NCBI GenBank assembly: GCA_048772705.1
Contig: JBLWGC010000230.1
Coordinates: 1,240,001-1,304,000 of the forward strand
Direction: 5' to 3'
DNA length: 64,000 nt
Source: Leidyana gryllorum EB-2025a
Taxonomy: Eukaryota > Apicomplexa
The notes under the pieces were generated by a model. That model ran no database searches. It was not told the origin of the DNA and saw nothing but the letters and a program-made list of their open reading frames with translations. Positions 43,918 to 55,547 of the stretch are shown piece after piece (position 1 is the stretch's first letter; each line of letters starts with the position of its first letter). The position numbers and the translations under genes were made by a program.

Positions 43918-46785
43918 ATGCCCCCCCGTACCCGTTCAGAACACAAAGGGCGAAAACGCTCTTCACCACCCGACAACAACCCTTCATCTCCCGTATCCAA
44001 ACGACGCAAGCAGCAAGTGGTAAAACCCATTGTCGAACCCCCTACCGAAGATGGAGGCATCACCCCGCCCACGAGTCTCCACACTGTCTTACCGGGCCGA
44101 GGCACCACACCGCCCTCTTCCGACATGATGAAACCCCCCTTGACCAGAAGTCGGGCCAAAGCTCAAGCCGCCGCGGCTGCGTCTCGAACAGTCGAAGAAG
44201 GGACTAAAGTAAAGACGAAGGCAGGTGCAAAGGCTAAACCCGGAGGAAGAAGTCGGAGCAGAGCGAGAGCTCCAGTGGTCGCAGAGGACACATCGAGGCC
44301 GGAGCGTTCGACCTCGACGCGAACGGGCCGAAGAGTGCCCAAGAACGACGTTGAGGCAGAATCTCAGTCGATTGACGACTCGAAAAGTACCGTGGAAGCA
44401 GCTGCTGCCACGTCTGCCACAAAAGCTGATGTAAAGGTCAAAGCAGCCGCTGTCCCCAAAGGATCGAGAACGAATGTCGCTGCGAAAGCAAAGGGGGCCG
44501 CGGCCAAATCGATGGCGGCCAAGTCTGTGTGCCAACGGTCGGCGACCACACGAGCAAAAGCTGCGTCGCAGGCGAACGTCACCGTTACCACCCGTTCCGC
44601 TTCTGCAGTCAGAGCAAACGCCGCCGCTCCGACAGCGAGTTCCAAGGACGACCAGGTAGTGACGGCAAAGGTTAAAGCGACCGAGGCTGCCGTTTCCGAG
44701 TCGGAGGCCGAACCCGAGTCTGGCACCGACAGTGATGCGGTTGTGGAGATCTGTTCATCAGACGATCGTTCAGTTGAATCCTCGGCTCTGCCGGGGCTGT
44801 CGGGTGATCACATCGCCCTGAGTACGCGGAGCTCTCAAGTGATTGCGGTGCACCGCTTTGTTTCTCAGTAAGGTGGACCAACGGTCGTTTCACAGCTGTT
44901 GTCCGTAGCGTGTTCGGCCGGAAACGGAAGAAGGGATGGCGGAATCTGGTGCTGGTAGTGGTAGGGACGCCAGGAACGGGTAAAACGACCTGTGTCACGG
45001 CGTATGCCGACGCATTGAAGTACGGTGCCCCGTGGTTACGAGACCTGATTAAAGATGCGGCCGCCAACAACGAGTTTGATGGCGAGGAGAAGAGCTTTGG
45101 CACTTTAGCGAGTTTATCCCATTCGGAGATTTCTGTGGTGCAACTCAAAGCATTTGCGTACAATAATGTGTTGTATAAGGCGAATAGTCTGCGGCCTCTG
45201 GGCCTAATTTCTGATATTGTCCAAGCGGTTTATCGTAACCGCGGCAAATGCAGTCAGTGGATAAAGAAGATGAGAGCTGCTGCTACCAATGACGAACTCG
45301 CCAGCCTCGCTCGCGAGGCTCTGAGTGGTTTCCGTTTGTTAATAACAGTAGATGAGATCGATCATTTAATGTCATTCAGCCTTGTTGGGGGCAGACGAGG
45401 ACCCAAACGAGCCACCACCAACACCACCGAAGCTTACAATGTGTACGAGTGGTTACTCCAAGTGGTGTCGTCTTTAGATTGTTGCGTCCTGATTGGTATG
45501 GCGAATGATCTGTCTTTGGAAAATATGCGCGAGAGCTGGATCGAGCGTTTCCGTTTGAGTCAAACAGACACTCAACAGCAATTCATTACCTTCCCACCAT
45601 ACACTTATGACGAATTATGTACAGTAGTCGAGAAGGCTGCGGGCATCAAGCCCACTGCCGATCCCGCGATTCAATTGGCTCTTAAGAAAGTAGCCAACAG
45701 AGAAGGCGATTCACGTTTACTACTCGACCTGCTGCAACGCGTTCGGTCGCGAATGATCGATATGGACGAACAGGACAGACGAGAGGAGGAGAAGAACAAC
45801 GAAGGCTCCGAGGAGAAAGACCCTTCGCGCTGCCGGGAGCCCGCCGCTCAACAACAGATCAGCTCACCTCGAAATCTCCCACCGAGCGCAGAGACCTCTC
45901 CCACACGGCCGCCTCCTGAAAGGAGCGGCGAAGAGTCGGATGGTAGCCAGCAACCAGTTCTTCGTACCCCGGTCAAACCACAGATCAACCGCACTCTCGA
46001 GAGAATGCAGCTGGTGCAGCAGACCATGGGGCCAGCCTTCCAGACTGAAGTGGCCCGAGCTGTATCCGATATGAAAACTCTGCCATCTCAGCATCAGTTC
46101 ATTGTCTGTGCGACTGCACGCTTGGTGATGCGCAAGTTCCAGCAACAGACCAAGAGCACAAATGACGAGGAGTTGTTGTATGTGCCAGTCTTTGCCGTAT
46201 TCGTGAGTTACCTCCAAGAAAGGGCCTCCCGTTGATCTATTCTGCATTTGCAGAAGCTCTATAGGAAGCTGGTTGGCAGAATCGCCCCAGCAGAGGTTCT
46301 GTCTGAGGGACAATTCCTGGCTGGACTGACTGCGCTGACAGTGAGCGGTATCCTACGTATCCAGCAGGTGAGTTACGGTGCCCTATACCACTATCACTCT
46401 CCCACGCCTCGGCTCAGCCAATTCCCCAAGTAGCTCGAGGTCGAGCCACCACACCTAAACCCAAAGGGGTAGTTAGATCCGCCACCCCAATACGTAACCG
46501 GCCAACACCCAGGTAAGATTCTACTCCCTCCCTAGCGGTCGATGAAATTTTGGTGCGTACAGAGCAGGGGGCATCACCCCACTGGCATATCAAAGTCCCC
46601 AGTCTCCTGCTTTTGGTGCCGATGGTGGTGCCACGGACGTGATCACTGATGCGAGCGCGAACACCGTGGCCTTCACCATCGCTCCCCGAAAACTGAGATT
46701 CGTTCTCAGGGAGTTGAAGAATGTCCGAGGACCCTTCAACATGCTGTTAGCAGGGGAGGTTGAGGACGAGAGTGACGAGGATTGA
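43918..46785 (+). CDS. ORC1: ORC1/CDC6-type AAA+ replication initiator
   Basis: Exon 1 (43918 to about 44870) encodes a 317-residue low-complexity, Ala/Lys/Arg-rich N-terminus (RKRSSPPDNNPSSP, TKVKTKAGAKAKPGGRSRSR), then a short 42-nt intron leads to the AAA+ module. Walker A is VVVGTPGTGKTTCV, Walker B is RLLITVDEIDHL, and sensor 1 is VLIGMANDLSLENM. Sensor 2 (NREGDSRLLLDLLQRVR) precedes the winged-helix part (LYRKLVGRIAPAEVLSEGQF, LAGLTALTVSGILRIQQ). The C-terminus is basic and Pro-rich, followed by APRKLRFVLRELKNVRGPF and EVEDESDEDE-like acidic end. ORC1 and CDC6 share this layout; the long N-terminus favours ORC1. About five exons. Divergent with PCNA and followed 35 bp later by NOP58. 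Confidence 0.8.
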
Positions 46786-46820
46786 CTGAAATTTTCGTTG
46801 GGTAATTTTTGCCGTGCGGA

Positions 46821-48626
46821 ATGGTTTCAGTACTGGTGGAGACCGCATCGGGCTATGCCCTCCTCAAGCTGAAAAAGGACTCGCTGGTCCACGCTTCTCC
46901 AGCCGAGATCGCTGAGAAGTTCGAAACTGCAAAGGGAGCGCGGAAATGGTATGTAGTGATAACGAGTATTCTCATCTTCAATTAACCACAGCGTCGAACT
47001 CTCGACCTTCAAACGATTCAGCGACGTCCGTGAGGCTACTTCGGAGATCAGCGCGATTGTTGACGGTAAAATTGGAGATGTTCTCAAGTCCCTCTTGAAA
47101 AAGAAGGTGGTGAAGGCTGGATTTGCTAGCGAAGGATTGGCCGTATGGGACAAGACTCTCGCGCAAGCCATCAAGCAGAAGTTTGACATTGAAGTACTTC
47201 TATCGCCAGCGGTTCACGAGATCTTCCGTGGGGTCAAGGCTCATATCGAAGATTTGGTTGCTGATCTGGGCAAAGGAGGTACGCCACATCCCCCCACAAC
47301 TCTTCTTCATCATTCCATTCCACCTCGCAGAGACCAAGGTTATGTCTATGAGTTTGTCGCACTCTCTCAATCGTTTCAAGCTCAAGTTTTCACCTGAGAA
47401 AGTCGATGTTATGGTAATTCAAGCAGTTGGGTTATTGGACGATCTTGACAAAGAGTTGAATAATCTTGCAATGAGGCTCAAGGAGTGGTACGGATTCCAC
47501 TTCCCGGAGCTCCTCAAGCTGGTCAGCGACAACGCCACCTTTGCCAAAATTGTCAAACTGGTCGGCTACAGAACCACTGTCCAAACTATAGCTAGCTTCG
47601 ACGGGTTGACTACTGAGGATGTGGAGGCTCAAATCAGACAAGCTGCTGAAACATCTATGGGGTCAGATTTGGTGGACGTGGATCTGTCGAACATTATGGA
47701 GTTGGCTGACCGCGTCTTAGAGCTCACTGAATACAGGTAAGCATAGTGGATCTGCTCCGGTCGGCACCAACGGCGGGACGGAGCGAGATGCACGTCCACT
47801 CGGCTGGTTCGTGACATCTTGTCTATCGCCCCGGCGTGTGTGTTGGCGTTACAGCACGCGAAGTGCTTTCCTCGTTTATGTAACCACTATATGTTCTTTA
47901 CCCTGCAGGGAGAAATTGACCTCATATCTTCGGATGCGTATGATGGCTATCGCCCCGAATCTGACTCACATGGTCGGCGAGTTGTTGGGAGCTCGTTTGC
48001 TTGCCCAAGCTGGCTCGTTGATGGGGCTTGCGAAGCAAGCTTCTTCCACCGTTCAGATTCTGGGAGCTGAGAAGGCTCTATTCCGTGCGTTGAAGAGCAA
48101 GGCCAATACTCCAAAGTACGGACTTATTTATCATGCACACCTAGTCGGTCAAGCCAACGCCAAGCTCAAGGGCAAAATCAGTCGCATTTTGGCAGCCAAG
48201 CTGTCGCTGTGCACGCGTGTCGACGCACTTAAGGAAGTTGCAGAGCCTACTGTGGCGATTGGCGCCAAAGCATATGTAGAGCGACGACTCGAGGAGTTGA
48301 CTGAGCAACAGGCAGGCGGGACGATCAGTCATGCCGTGGGCAAGGCGGTTCCCGATATGCCGAAATATGTACCCTCCCGTTTGAGAGACGAAGCGAAACC
48401 TTACAACCCCGCAAATGACTTTGTAAAAGCTGAGGTGAAATCCGAACCGATCGAACCAAAGGAGAAGAAAGCCAAAAAGGAGAAGGAGGACAAGGACGAC
48501 AAGAAGGATAAGAAGGAGAAGAAGGACAAGAAGAAGGACGAGAAAGAGAAAGAGAAGAAGAAGAAACGATCAGCTGAGGAGGAAGGGGGTCCAAAGGAGA
48601 AGAAGAAACATAAGAAGAGCAGTTAG
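46821..48626 (+). CDS. NOP58: NOP58 box C/D snoRNP protein
   Basis: Core protein of box C/D snoRNPs, needed for rRNA 2'-O-methylation. It starts [20 protein letters not shown]. The coiled-coil contains [20 protein letters not shown] and [20 protein letters not shown]. The Nop domain is clear: [92 protein letters not shown] Lys/Glu/Asp-rich tail ([20 protein letters not shown]) ends KKKHKKSS. Four exons; the intron before [12 protein letters not shown] (around 47740-47910) is long. The start is 35 bp after the ORC1 stop. Confidence 0.95.
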
Positions 48627-48758
48627 TATGTCTGTGTGCGCGTCTGCGGTTCATTGTGACTGCCATCCTCTGCTCTTCCGATCTATCATCATGGCCTAGT
48701 CAATAAAGAAAGCGGTAGTGATAGAAACAAACGTGAAGCTTTTTCGCAGGGCATCGAT

Positions 48759-50875
48759 ATGGAGCCCCTGCCAGACCCGATGCAAGACCGGCAGGTCCAT
48801 GATGTGGACCCGCCGCCAGCTAGAGTAAGAGGACGTTCTTGATTGTTACACAGCCCACCCCACAGCCCCTTTCGGAGGCGATGCTATGGCCTGATGGTCT
48901 CGACAGCAAACCGGATTGGAGAGCTCTTCAGGCGCACTGTTTCCGCGAAGGACGCGTGCTACGCGATCATTGCCTGCATATCATCAGGCGCCTGAGTTCC
49001 ATAACAAGCTGTGAACCCAACCTTCTCAGGTTGCAAGACCCAATCACAGGTAGACATGTGGTGGCTCCTGACTAATTTGGTTCTGTTTCCAGTGGTTGGC
49101 GATATACACGGTCAGTACTTCGATCTGATGAAGCTGTTGGAAATTGGCGGCAATCCTGATAACACGCAATACTTGTTCCTCGGCGACTATGTGGACAGAG
49201 GCAGCTTTTCGGTGGAGGTTCTTTTGGTACTCTACGCCCTCAAGGTATGTGTTTTTGTGACGTGACTCGCCTTCCTATGACTGACTGGTTTACGCGCAGA
49301 TCTGCTATCCGACTCGCATTTGGTTATTACGGGGGAATCATGAGTGCCGTCAAATGACCGCTTTCTTCAATTTTCGAGATGAATGTAAGAGGGTATGGTT
49401 CACACAACTTATCCAATCAGCCTTTCTTCCCTCCCCCAAGGCGAGTACAAGTACGACATGACCGTCTATTATGCCTTCATGGACTCATTTGACACTCTGA
49501 GTCTTGCAGCGGTTATCAATAACCGCTTTTTGGCCGTACACGGCGGACTCTCGCCACACTTACATAAGGTAACTTCCTGAATTCACACGCCGCGCCCCCG
49601 CCAGCTCGGGTTATGGGCCACATTTGCTCTTGCGAAGCCCCCAGCAACAACTTTCGCTCTCTTCAGAAAGAGGGTATAGGCAGCATCAATAGATTTCAAG
49701 AGCCCCCGCGAGCCGGGATCTTCTGGTGAGTGCCTCTTATGGGTGCCAAGGCGACTAAAACTGGTGACAGCGATCTCCTGTGGGCGGATCCGGCTGACGA
49801 GGAACGAGTGGATCACACCACACACGCTTCCGAGTTGTTCTTCCCCAATGATGTACGAGGTTGTTCCTTCTTTTTCACCTACGACGCGACTAAAGCTTTC
49901 CTCGATGCAAACAGTTTGCTCTCGATCATCCGTGCTCACGAAGCGCAACTCGAAGGTTATCGGATGCACAAGGCAGACAAGGTTACGCACTTTCCAACAG
50001 TGAGCGGCGGACGAAACACCTGTCTATCACTATGTCACCACAGGTTATCACTATCTTCTCTGCCCCGAACTACTGTGACTGTTACAATAACAAAGGGGCT
50101 ATATTGAAGTTTGACGTAAGTCACTTTGCTCCGGAATGTGTGTGTCCTCGTTTGACAATGTCTCGTCCCATCCGATCCGCGACGCTATCTCTCTTCTTTT
50201 ACCCCATTGACATTTCGCATTGTGCAGAGCAATACTCTGAATATACAACAATTCAATTTTTCCCCACACCCATATCACCTGCCCAATTTTATGGATGTGT
50301 TCACATGGAGTATCCCGTTCGTGTCGGAGAAAGGTAAGGCTGAAACTTGTCACGAATCGTGAGTCCATATTTGATCTGATCTCACAGTTACCGAGATGTT
50401 GTACACCATTCTTAATCCAAGCATTGATGATGATGACGACGATGCCGATAGCGACGCGACAGAGGCTTTCGTCCTACCCGAGGAGGTGGAACGGATCACT
50501 CGAAGTCTTGGTGTTGATCACCCTCCTTCAGCGAAAGCACTGGATGGCACCGAGCTTGGCGCTGGCAAGAAGAGCGCCATCACTAAAGAACGTAAGGCTC
50601 GGCATCTGATTGGCTTTGCTGCTATCGTTCACACAGGGGCTGAGGCACTACGAAACAAAGTGGTAGCCGTCGGACGGCTGATGCGCGTTCTGAGGACGCT
50701 GAGGGAGCAGAATGAGTTGATAGTGCGCCTCAAAGGCGTCACCCCTGGCCATCGGATCCCCCCGGGCGCTCTATTGAACGGCGAAGAAGGGCTTCAGGGC
50801 GAGTTGCAGAAGTTCTTGTCGGCGAAAGAGCTGGACGCAATTAATGAGAGAAGACCTAAGGACGTCAGTTGTTGA
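48759..50875 (+). CDS. CNA: Calcineurin A (PP2B catalytic subunit)
   Basis: Ca2+/calmodulin-activated Ser/Thr phosphatase. The start is [20 protein letters not shown], followed by a 29-nt intron. Catalytic motifs are [62 protein letters not shown] and [18 protein letters not shown], with the metal-binding GDxHG/GDxVDRG/GNHE set. [15 protein letters not shown] leads into the B-subunit-binding helix. A calmodulin-binding region follows ([20 protein letters not shown]) and the autoinhibitory-type end [11 protein letters not shown]. About eight exons. The acidic insert [12 protein letters not shown] sits between the B-binding helix and the calmodulin site. All catalytic residues seen. The partner calcineurin B is not in the window. 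Confidence 0.95.
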
Positions 50876-51047
50876 TCGATTTTTCTTGGGAGTAGCCAGC
50901 AAAGTCAGCCAGCCAACCTGTCAAAACATGAAGGTGGAGGACAAGTGGGAACGGGTGTGAGTGAGTGCGTGTTCCCGCCCGAATCAACCCTCATCTCTCA
51001 AGTACATGATATCATGTGTTTGAAAAGTGGTGAACAAACGAGGTGGT
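50876..51047. other. Convergent 3' region of calcineurin A and the RRM-SPOC gene
   Basis: 172 bases between stop codons, with no gene. A palindrome-like ATGATATCAT lies near 51006-51015. Confidence 0.4.
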
Positions 51048-54000
51048 TCATTCTGCAGGTCTATTATCTTCGTTGCCTTCTAACTCGGTCTGGTGGTGCT
51101 GCTGCTGTAGCATCCCTTCGGTGGCAGCTGGCGGTGGCGGGGTGGGGGAGGGCGCACTATTATTGCTGCCCTGATGGAGAGGAACAACGACTCCCGACGC
51201 ATTATCACCCATGGGGGGCGGCGGGATCAACACTGGATTGTTGCTCGTGACAGCTGATGCGCCGGTTGCGCTCATATCGGCTGCAGCACCTTCCCCATCC
51301 GATGTGCCTGGACCTCCGGTCCTTGCCACAATTGCCAGTATACTGTAGTAAAGAGACATGAGATACACACACCCGCACACACTTAATCAAAACTCACCAG
51401 TCGGCGGGGGGGTTGGGCAGAACAGTGGCGATCGCCTCCGCGATACCAGGAACTCCAACGGGTATCAGATAAACAATCTGATAGTCGGGACGATCTAAAC
51501 ACCGCACCACACCAGCCTGACGAATAGAGGGAAAGGCAGATGATTTGAGCAGCAATCTCTCGCGACTCACCCTATTCTTTTCCTGGAAATATTGAATGTA
51601 CTCTTGGAAACTCCTAGCATTCTCGGGGGAACTAGCTTCAAGTAAGCCCACAGCTCCAAGCTGTTTCTTGAACATCTCTTCCAAAGCCGATCGGTGTGAT
51701 ATGTTGAGAAGGGCGGACTTTGGCTGCGAACAGAACCATTACGTACCATTCGAGCCAGAAAGGTAGCGACAGAGGAGAGAGACACGCAGTGTTGGGGCGG
51801 TCGGTATAGACCAACCATGAAAACGCCATGCAGACAATAAATATTGAAGGTTGCGGTTGACGACTTTTCGGAAATACAATACAAAGCGAAAGGTCGTCGA
51901 TCGTAGGGTCTCCACCCGCTCGGGGCAGAGACGATAGGGCCGTAATACCTTTCAACGAGACACGGAGAGAGAGTTCGTTCTCTATTGGAGATTCTCGGAT
52001 GTGCAGCGGGTTAACGGTACGTGATACTCGAGGGCTTTCCGCCCGCCAAAATGAGCAGCCGTCAGTCAGTTCCCGATTTGAGTACGCAAACGGTCCGGAG
52101 CCCCCTCTTGGGCAGTGCAGGTATTAACTTGTACCGGCCTTTGAACGGCTCCCACACATAAAGAGCACAAGCAAACACGCATGGGATTATATGATTGCAG
52201 ATCCAATCGGAGGGACTTCACCAACACAGGGAGGAGGAGGCGGTGGTATCGGGCTTACTGGGAGATAGTTCTCGATCTGTCCAACCAGGCGTTTCACAAC
52301 CACAGGGATTCTCTTCTTCTCATTTCGTGCAAGAATGCCATTCCAGACGACATTTCTCTCATGAGCAGGAGTAACATCCATATGCAATAGCCGCTTCGAC
52401 CAGTTGTTAGCTTCGTCAAACGCAGACGGTGCAACCGTTGGGATGTTGGGATGCTGTTCGGGGGCGTTCGATGAATGCCAAGCCCAGTTCTCTTCAGGAG
52501 GGGCCTGTTGCTGCGGTGGTGGCTGTTGCTGCGTGGGTTTCACAGGGTGCGGGAGGACGTTCGCAGTAGAGGCTGGTTCAGGACCCAGTACAGGTACAGG
52601 TACGGGTCCAGGCCCAATAGGCGTTTGCGTGGTTGGGGTTGGTGTCTTCTTCTGGCGACGTGCGAATAAACCGGGTTTCAACGGTTCGAGGACGGGTGTC
52701 AAGGATACACGCCATCGATTAGTGTCGGGGTCCAGCGACATTGTACGATTGCGAACGAGCTGCTGCATTTGAGGCGTCAATTCAGAAGTGGGCCACAAAC
52801 GAGGTGCCGTTGAGGGCGCAGCGGACGGAGTCGGTCCCGACACCGGCGCCGGCGTCGTGGTGGGCCCCAGTAAGATCTCCTGGAGATTCTGCACCAGTTC
52901 GAGGGCTTCTGGATGAGAAACCTGAACCACCTGCGACAAAGAATGAACAGAGTCGTTGCCTTGAACAATCACATCAAGCAATGAACTATGCACACACAGA
53001 TCAGATCGCACAAACGATCTCGGGAAGATGATCATCAAGCTTCAAGTCCGAAGCCTGACAACGGCCTCCAAGACGTGTCAGAGAACGCATACACTGCCAC
53101 GCGAGCGCCGGGCGGTCGACTTGGCTGCTTCCTGCCCGCTGCCATCTTGCCGCCACACCCACCCACTCACTCGCCGCCTCCCGTCGAGATGCTACCCGAA
53201 CCGTCGACAGAGAGTCGAGGTCCGGGTACGTTGTTGCCGCCCAGCACGAGCACTGAGCAGAGCACCGACGCCGAGAAGGCACGCAAGAGAGGGAGGGGCC
53301 AGGGAAGGGTGAGCGGGCGGGGGAAGGGGCGGAGGAAGAGGGGGGGAGGCCGACCGGTGGTGCCGCGGGATGGACGTCAATTAGCACCGTGGAAGATGGA
53401 CTCACAGATCTCAGGGTGGCTAAGATACCAGGCAGGTCTGGTGAGCGCATGGGGGGTTTGGCAGGAGAGTGGTCTGGTCGCGATGAGTTAGGGGAGTGAA
53501 AGCGGCCCCGCTTCTGCGGGGGCATATAATCAGAGCTGTGGTCCCTGGGCGCCGGAGGACGCGTGGACATATGTGGGTATCGGTTAGGGGCCCAGTCGGC
53601 AGCAGCCCAGTCGGTATCTGTTGATTCTGATGGGCGTTGCGCGAAAGCGTCTCCGGTGGTTGTGGACAGCTGCTGTGCTAATCTGGTGGGACCATCAGAG
53701 AACCCGGTGCTGCTGGACTTGGGAGTTGCAAGGGGAGTGCGAGGGGGGGGTTCAGTGGTTGCAGGAGGTGGGGGTGCGTCAAAGCCTCCTGCTGTTGCCC
53801 CCCGCCCGAAGGGATTGTGCTGCTGCTGCTGCTGAGGCCCCGCCGATGTGCGTTGAAACTCGATGCGCAGAGAGCGTCCGCCTACCCAAAAACTTGACGT
53901 AACGGTAAGTACCACTACACTTACGGAGGTCTGCCCCCTGCAAATTATTGAGAGCCAATTGAGCTTCGGACACGGATTGGAACGTCACAAAAGCGTATAC

Positions 54001-54270
54001 CGCGTGCGGCCCGACCTTCTGGTTGACCTTGAGGCGGATGCGCTCCACGGCTCCGTATCGTCCGAAAAGAGAACGAAGCTCATCTTCGTTCGAGTCCTTG
54101 GGAACATTGTGCACGTACAGGTTGGGGTTCGCTTCTACATTGAACTTGTATCCGTTATTGTAGTTGGGGCGCCAGCCATTCTCTGCACCAGTCTGGTACC
54201 CTGCCACGTACGCCGGCGGCTGATACTCACTGCCCCCGCCGACGTCAAACCCTCGTGGCGGTCCACTCAT
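51048..54270 (-). CDS. RRM-SPOC protein (Spen/FPA-like)
   Basis: Single RRM plus C-terminal SPOC domain, the pattern of Spen/FPA-type RNA-binding regulators. It starts at ATG 54270 (MSGPPRGFDVGGGSEY). The RRM has NLYVHNVPKDSNEDELRSLF (RNP2) and VYAFVTFQSVSEAQLAL (RNP1-like), split by a 32-nt intron, then FWVGGRSLRIEFQR. A Gln/Pro/Ser-rich middle of several hundred residues follows. The SPOC domain begins VVWNGILARNEKKRIPVVVK, RLVGQIENYLP; after a 535-nt intron it resumes KSALLNISHRSALEEMFKKQ, ARSFQEYIQYFQEKNR, AGVVRCLDRPDYQIVYLIPV. The tail is Gln-rich. Introns around 53350-53000 could not be placed with confidence. Confidence 0.7.
51724..52258 (-). other. 535-nt intron inside the SPOC domain (predicted)
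   Basis: Donor gtaagc after CCA (52259) and acceptor gttcgcag before CCAAAG (51723) are both phase 0 and join ENYLP to PKSALLNISHRSALEE, matching the SPOC fold. The intron is about ten times longer than most here. Its 3' two-thirds remain open in the same frame, for example HIRESPIENELSLRVSLKG. An alternative is that part of it is exonic, using a 19-nt intron (51724-51742) and a further one near 52219-52098. Confidence 0.5.
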
Positions 54271-54315
54271 TACCTAGGACTAAAAAATAAATCGCCGTTC
54301 TGCTGTTGCTACCAA

Positions 54316-55537
54316 ATGATTGTTGTTCTATTTGTTCCCGTTCTTGCCACTCTGGCACTTCTCTCAATATCTTTATTGAGTCCCAATGCGCCACCATTAT
54401 ATCAGACCGCCCTCACAGTGCCGGGTTCGTTACGTCCCTGGGCACACAACTCCACCGTCCGAACTGCCCTGCAAGCCGACTGGTCTGTCCGCAATGTCAC
54501 CCTCACTGTCCTCGTACCCACGCACTACAATCATTCCTACGCAATATCCAGCCTCTCCAAGGCTGCCCTGGCTGCCGACTTTTCCTCGAAAGCAGAGTCG
54601 CTCGTCGTCGTCCTCCAGGACATACAAAAAGCCTCTAGTCTTCTGTACTGCTCGACTCTGGCCGCCGCTGCCCTGCTGCTAACCGCCGCTGTGGCCCTCC
54701 TTGTCATTGTAATCATCCGACGCTGGCGTCACTGTACCTCTAGAACCTTCCATACGCACTTGCACACCAGTTTGTTATCGGAGTCATTGTCGTCCTCAAC
54801 TGGAACTCTGAACGCCATCGGGTAGGTAGTTAGAGCGCTGATCGGACGGTTGGTACTTGTCTGGCTGCCCCAACGTGCTGCTGACGTACCCACTCTTGCC
54901 CCGTTGCAGATCACTTGATCAAGAGGTGGGCGCGAACGCCGCAGACATTGCTTCATTGACCAGCCGAAGTGGGCCTCACTCGGTCCCCATGTCACCCAAT
55001 GATACCTTTGTAATTAGTCCCTATACATTCCCCCAACCGCCGGCCAACATGCCGACACCAACGGCCGTGGTGCTCCTACCAAACGGATCGGCCCTGGCCA
55101 CCTATCATCCTCGACCTCAGGACTTACTACACACACGCCCCAGTAATGCGTTGAAGTGGTCTCGAGTACCCGCCGCTTTGAGCGCGGGACTGATGCTGAT
55201 AGGTTTGGTGTACTACGGGGTGAGTCTAGCTGTGGACAGCAGCGTGTTGCTACCGGCTCTGACGGAGCGGTGGCGTTACGTTTGTCTAACTCACGACATT
55301 CACCAATGCACACATACTTTCGCCATGAAACAAGGAGGTTTCATCTTCGCGGGTTTGATAACCACTAACATACTTGTCGTACGTGGGGCGCGAATAGGAT
55401 TGTTGGTTAACGAAAAGCCTTGTAGGTCATTGGCCTCTCCACACTTAGTTAGGACAAAAAATACGAACGACTTTTGCCTGGCTTCCATACATGCACCCTG
55501 GTGCACGGGTGCTTCGTCCATAGAAGTGTTGATTTGA
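54316..55537 (+). CDS. Unknown membrane protein with up to four transmembrane helices
   Basis: Two exons with a donor gtaggt after GCCATCGG and acceptor ttgcag before ATCACTTG; the join reads LNAIGSLDQEVGANAADIAS in frame. The protein is about 380 residues. Hydrophobic segments are MIVVLFVPVLATLALLSISL, LYCSTLAAAALLLTAAVALL, VPAALSAGLMLIGLVYYG and GGFIFAGLITTNILVV. Between helices 1 and 2 lies a stretch with N-glycosylation-type sites (HNSTVRTALQADWS, RNVTLT, HYNHSYAIS), suggesting an extracytosolic loop. I recognise no family. The C-terminal 50 residues after the last helix may be altered by an unplaced intron. Head-to-head with the RRM-SPOC gene (45 bp) and only 10 bp before the MAPK15 start. 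Confidence 0.6.
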
Positions 55538-55547
55538 AGACCCCACC

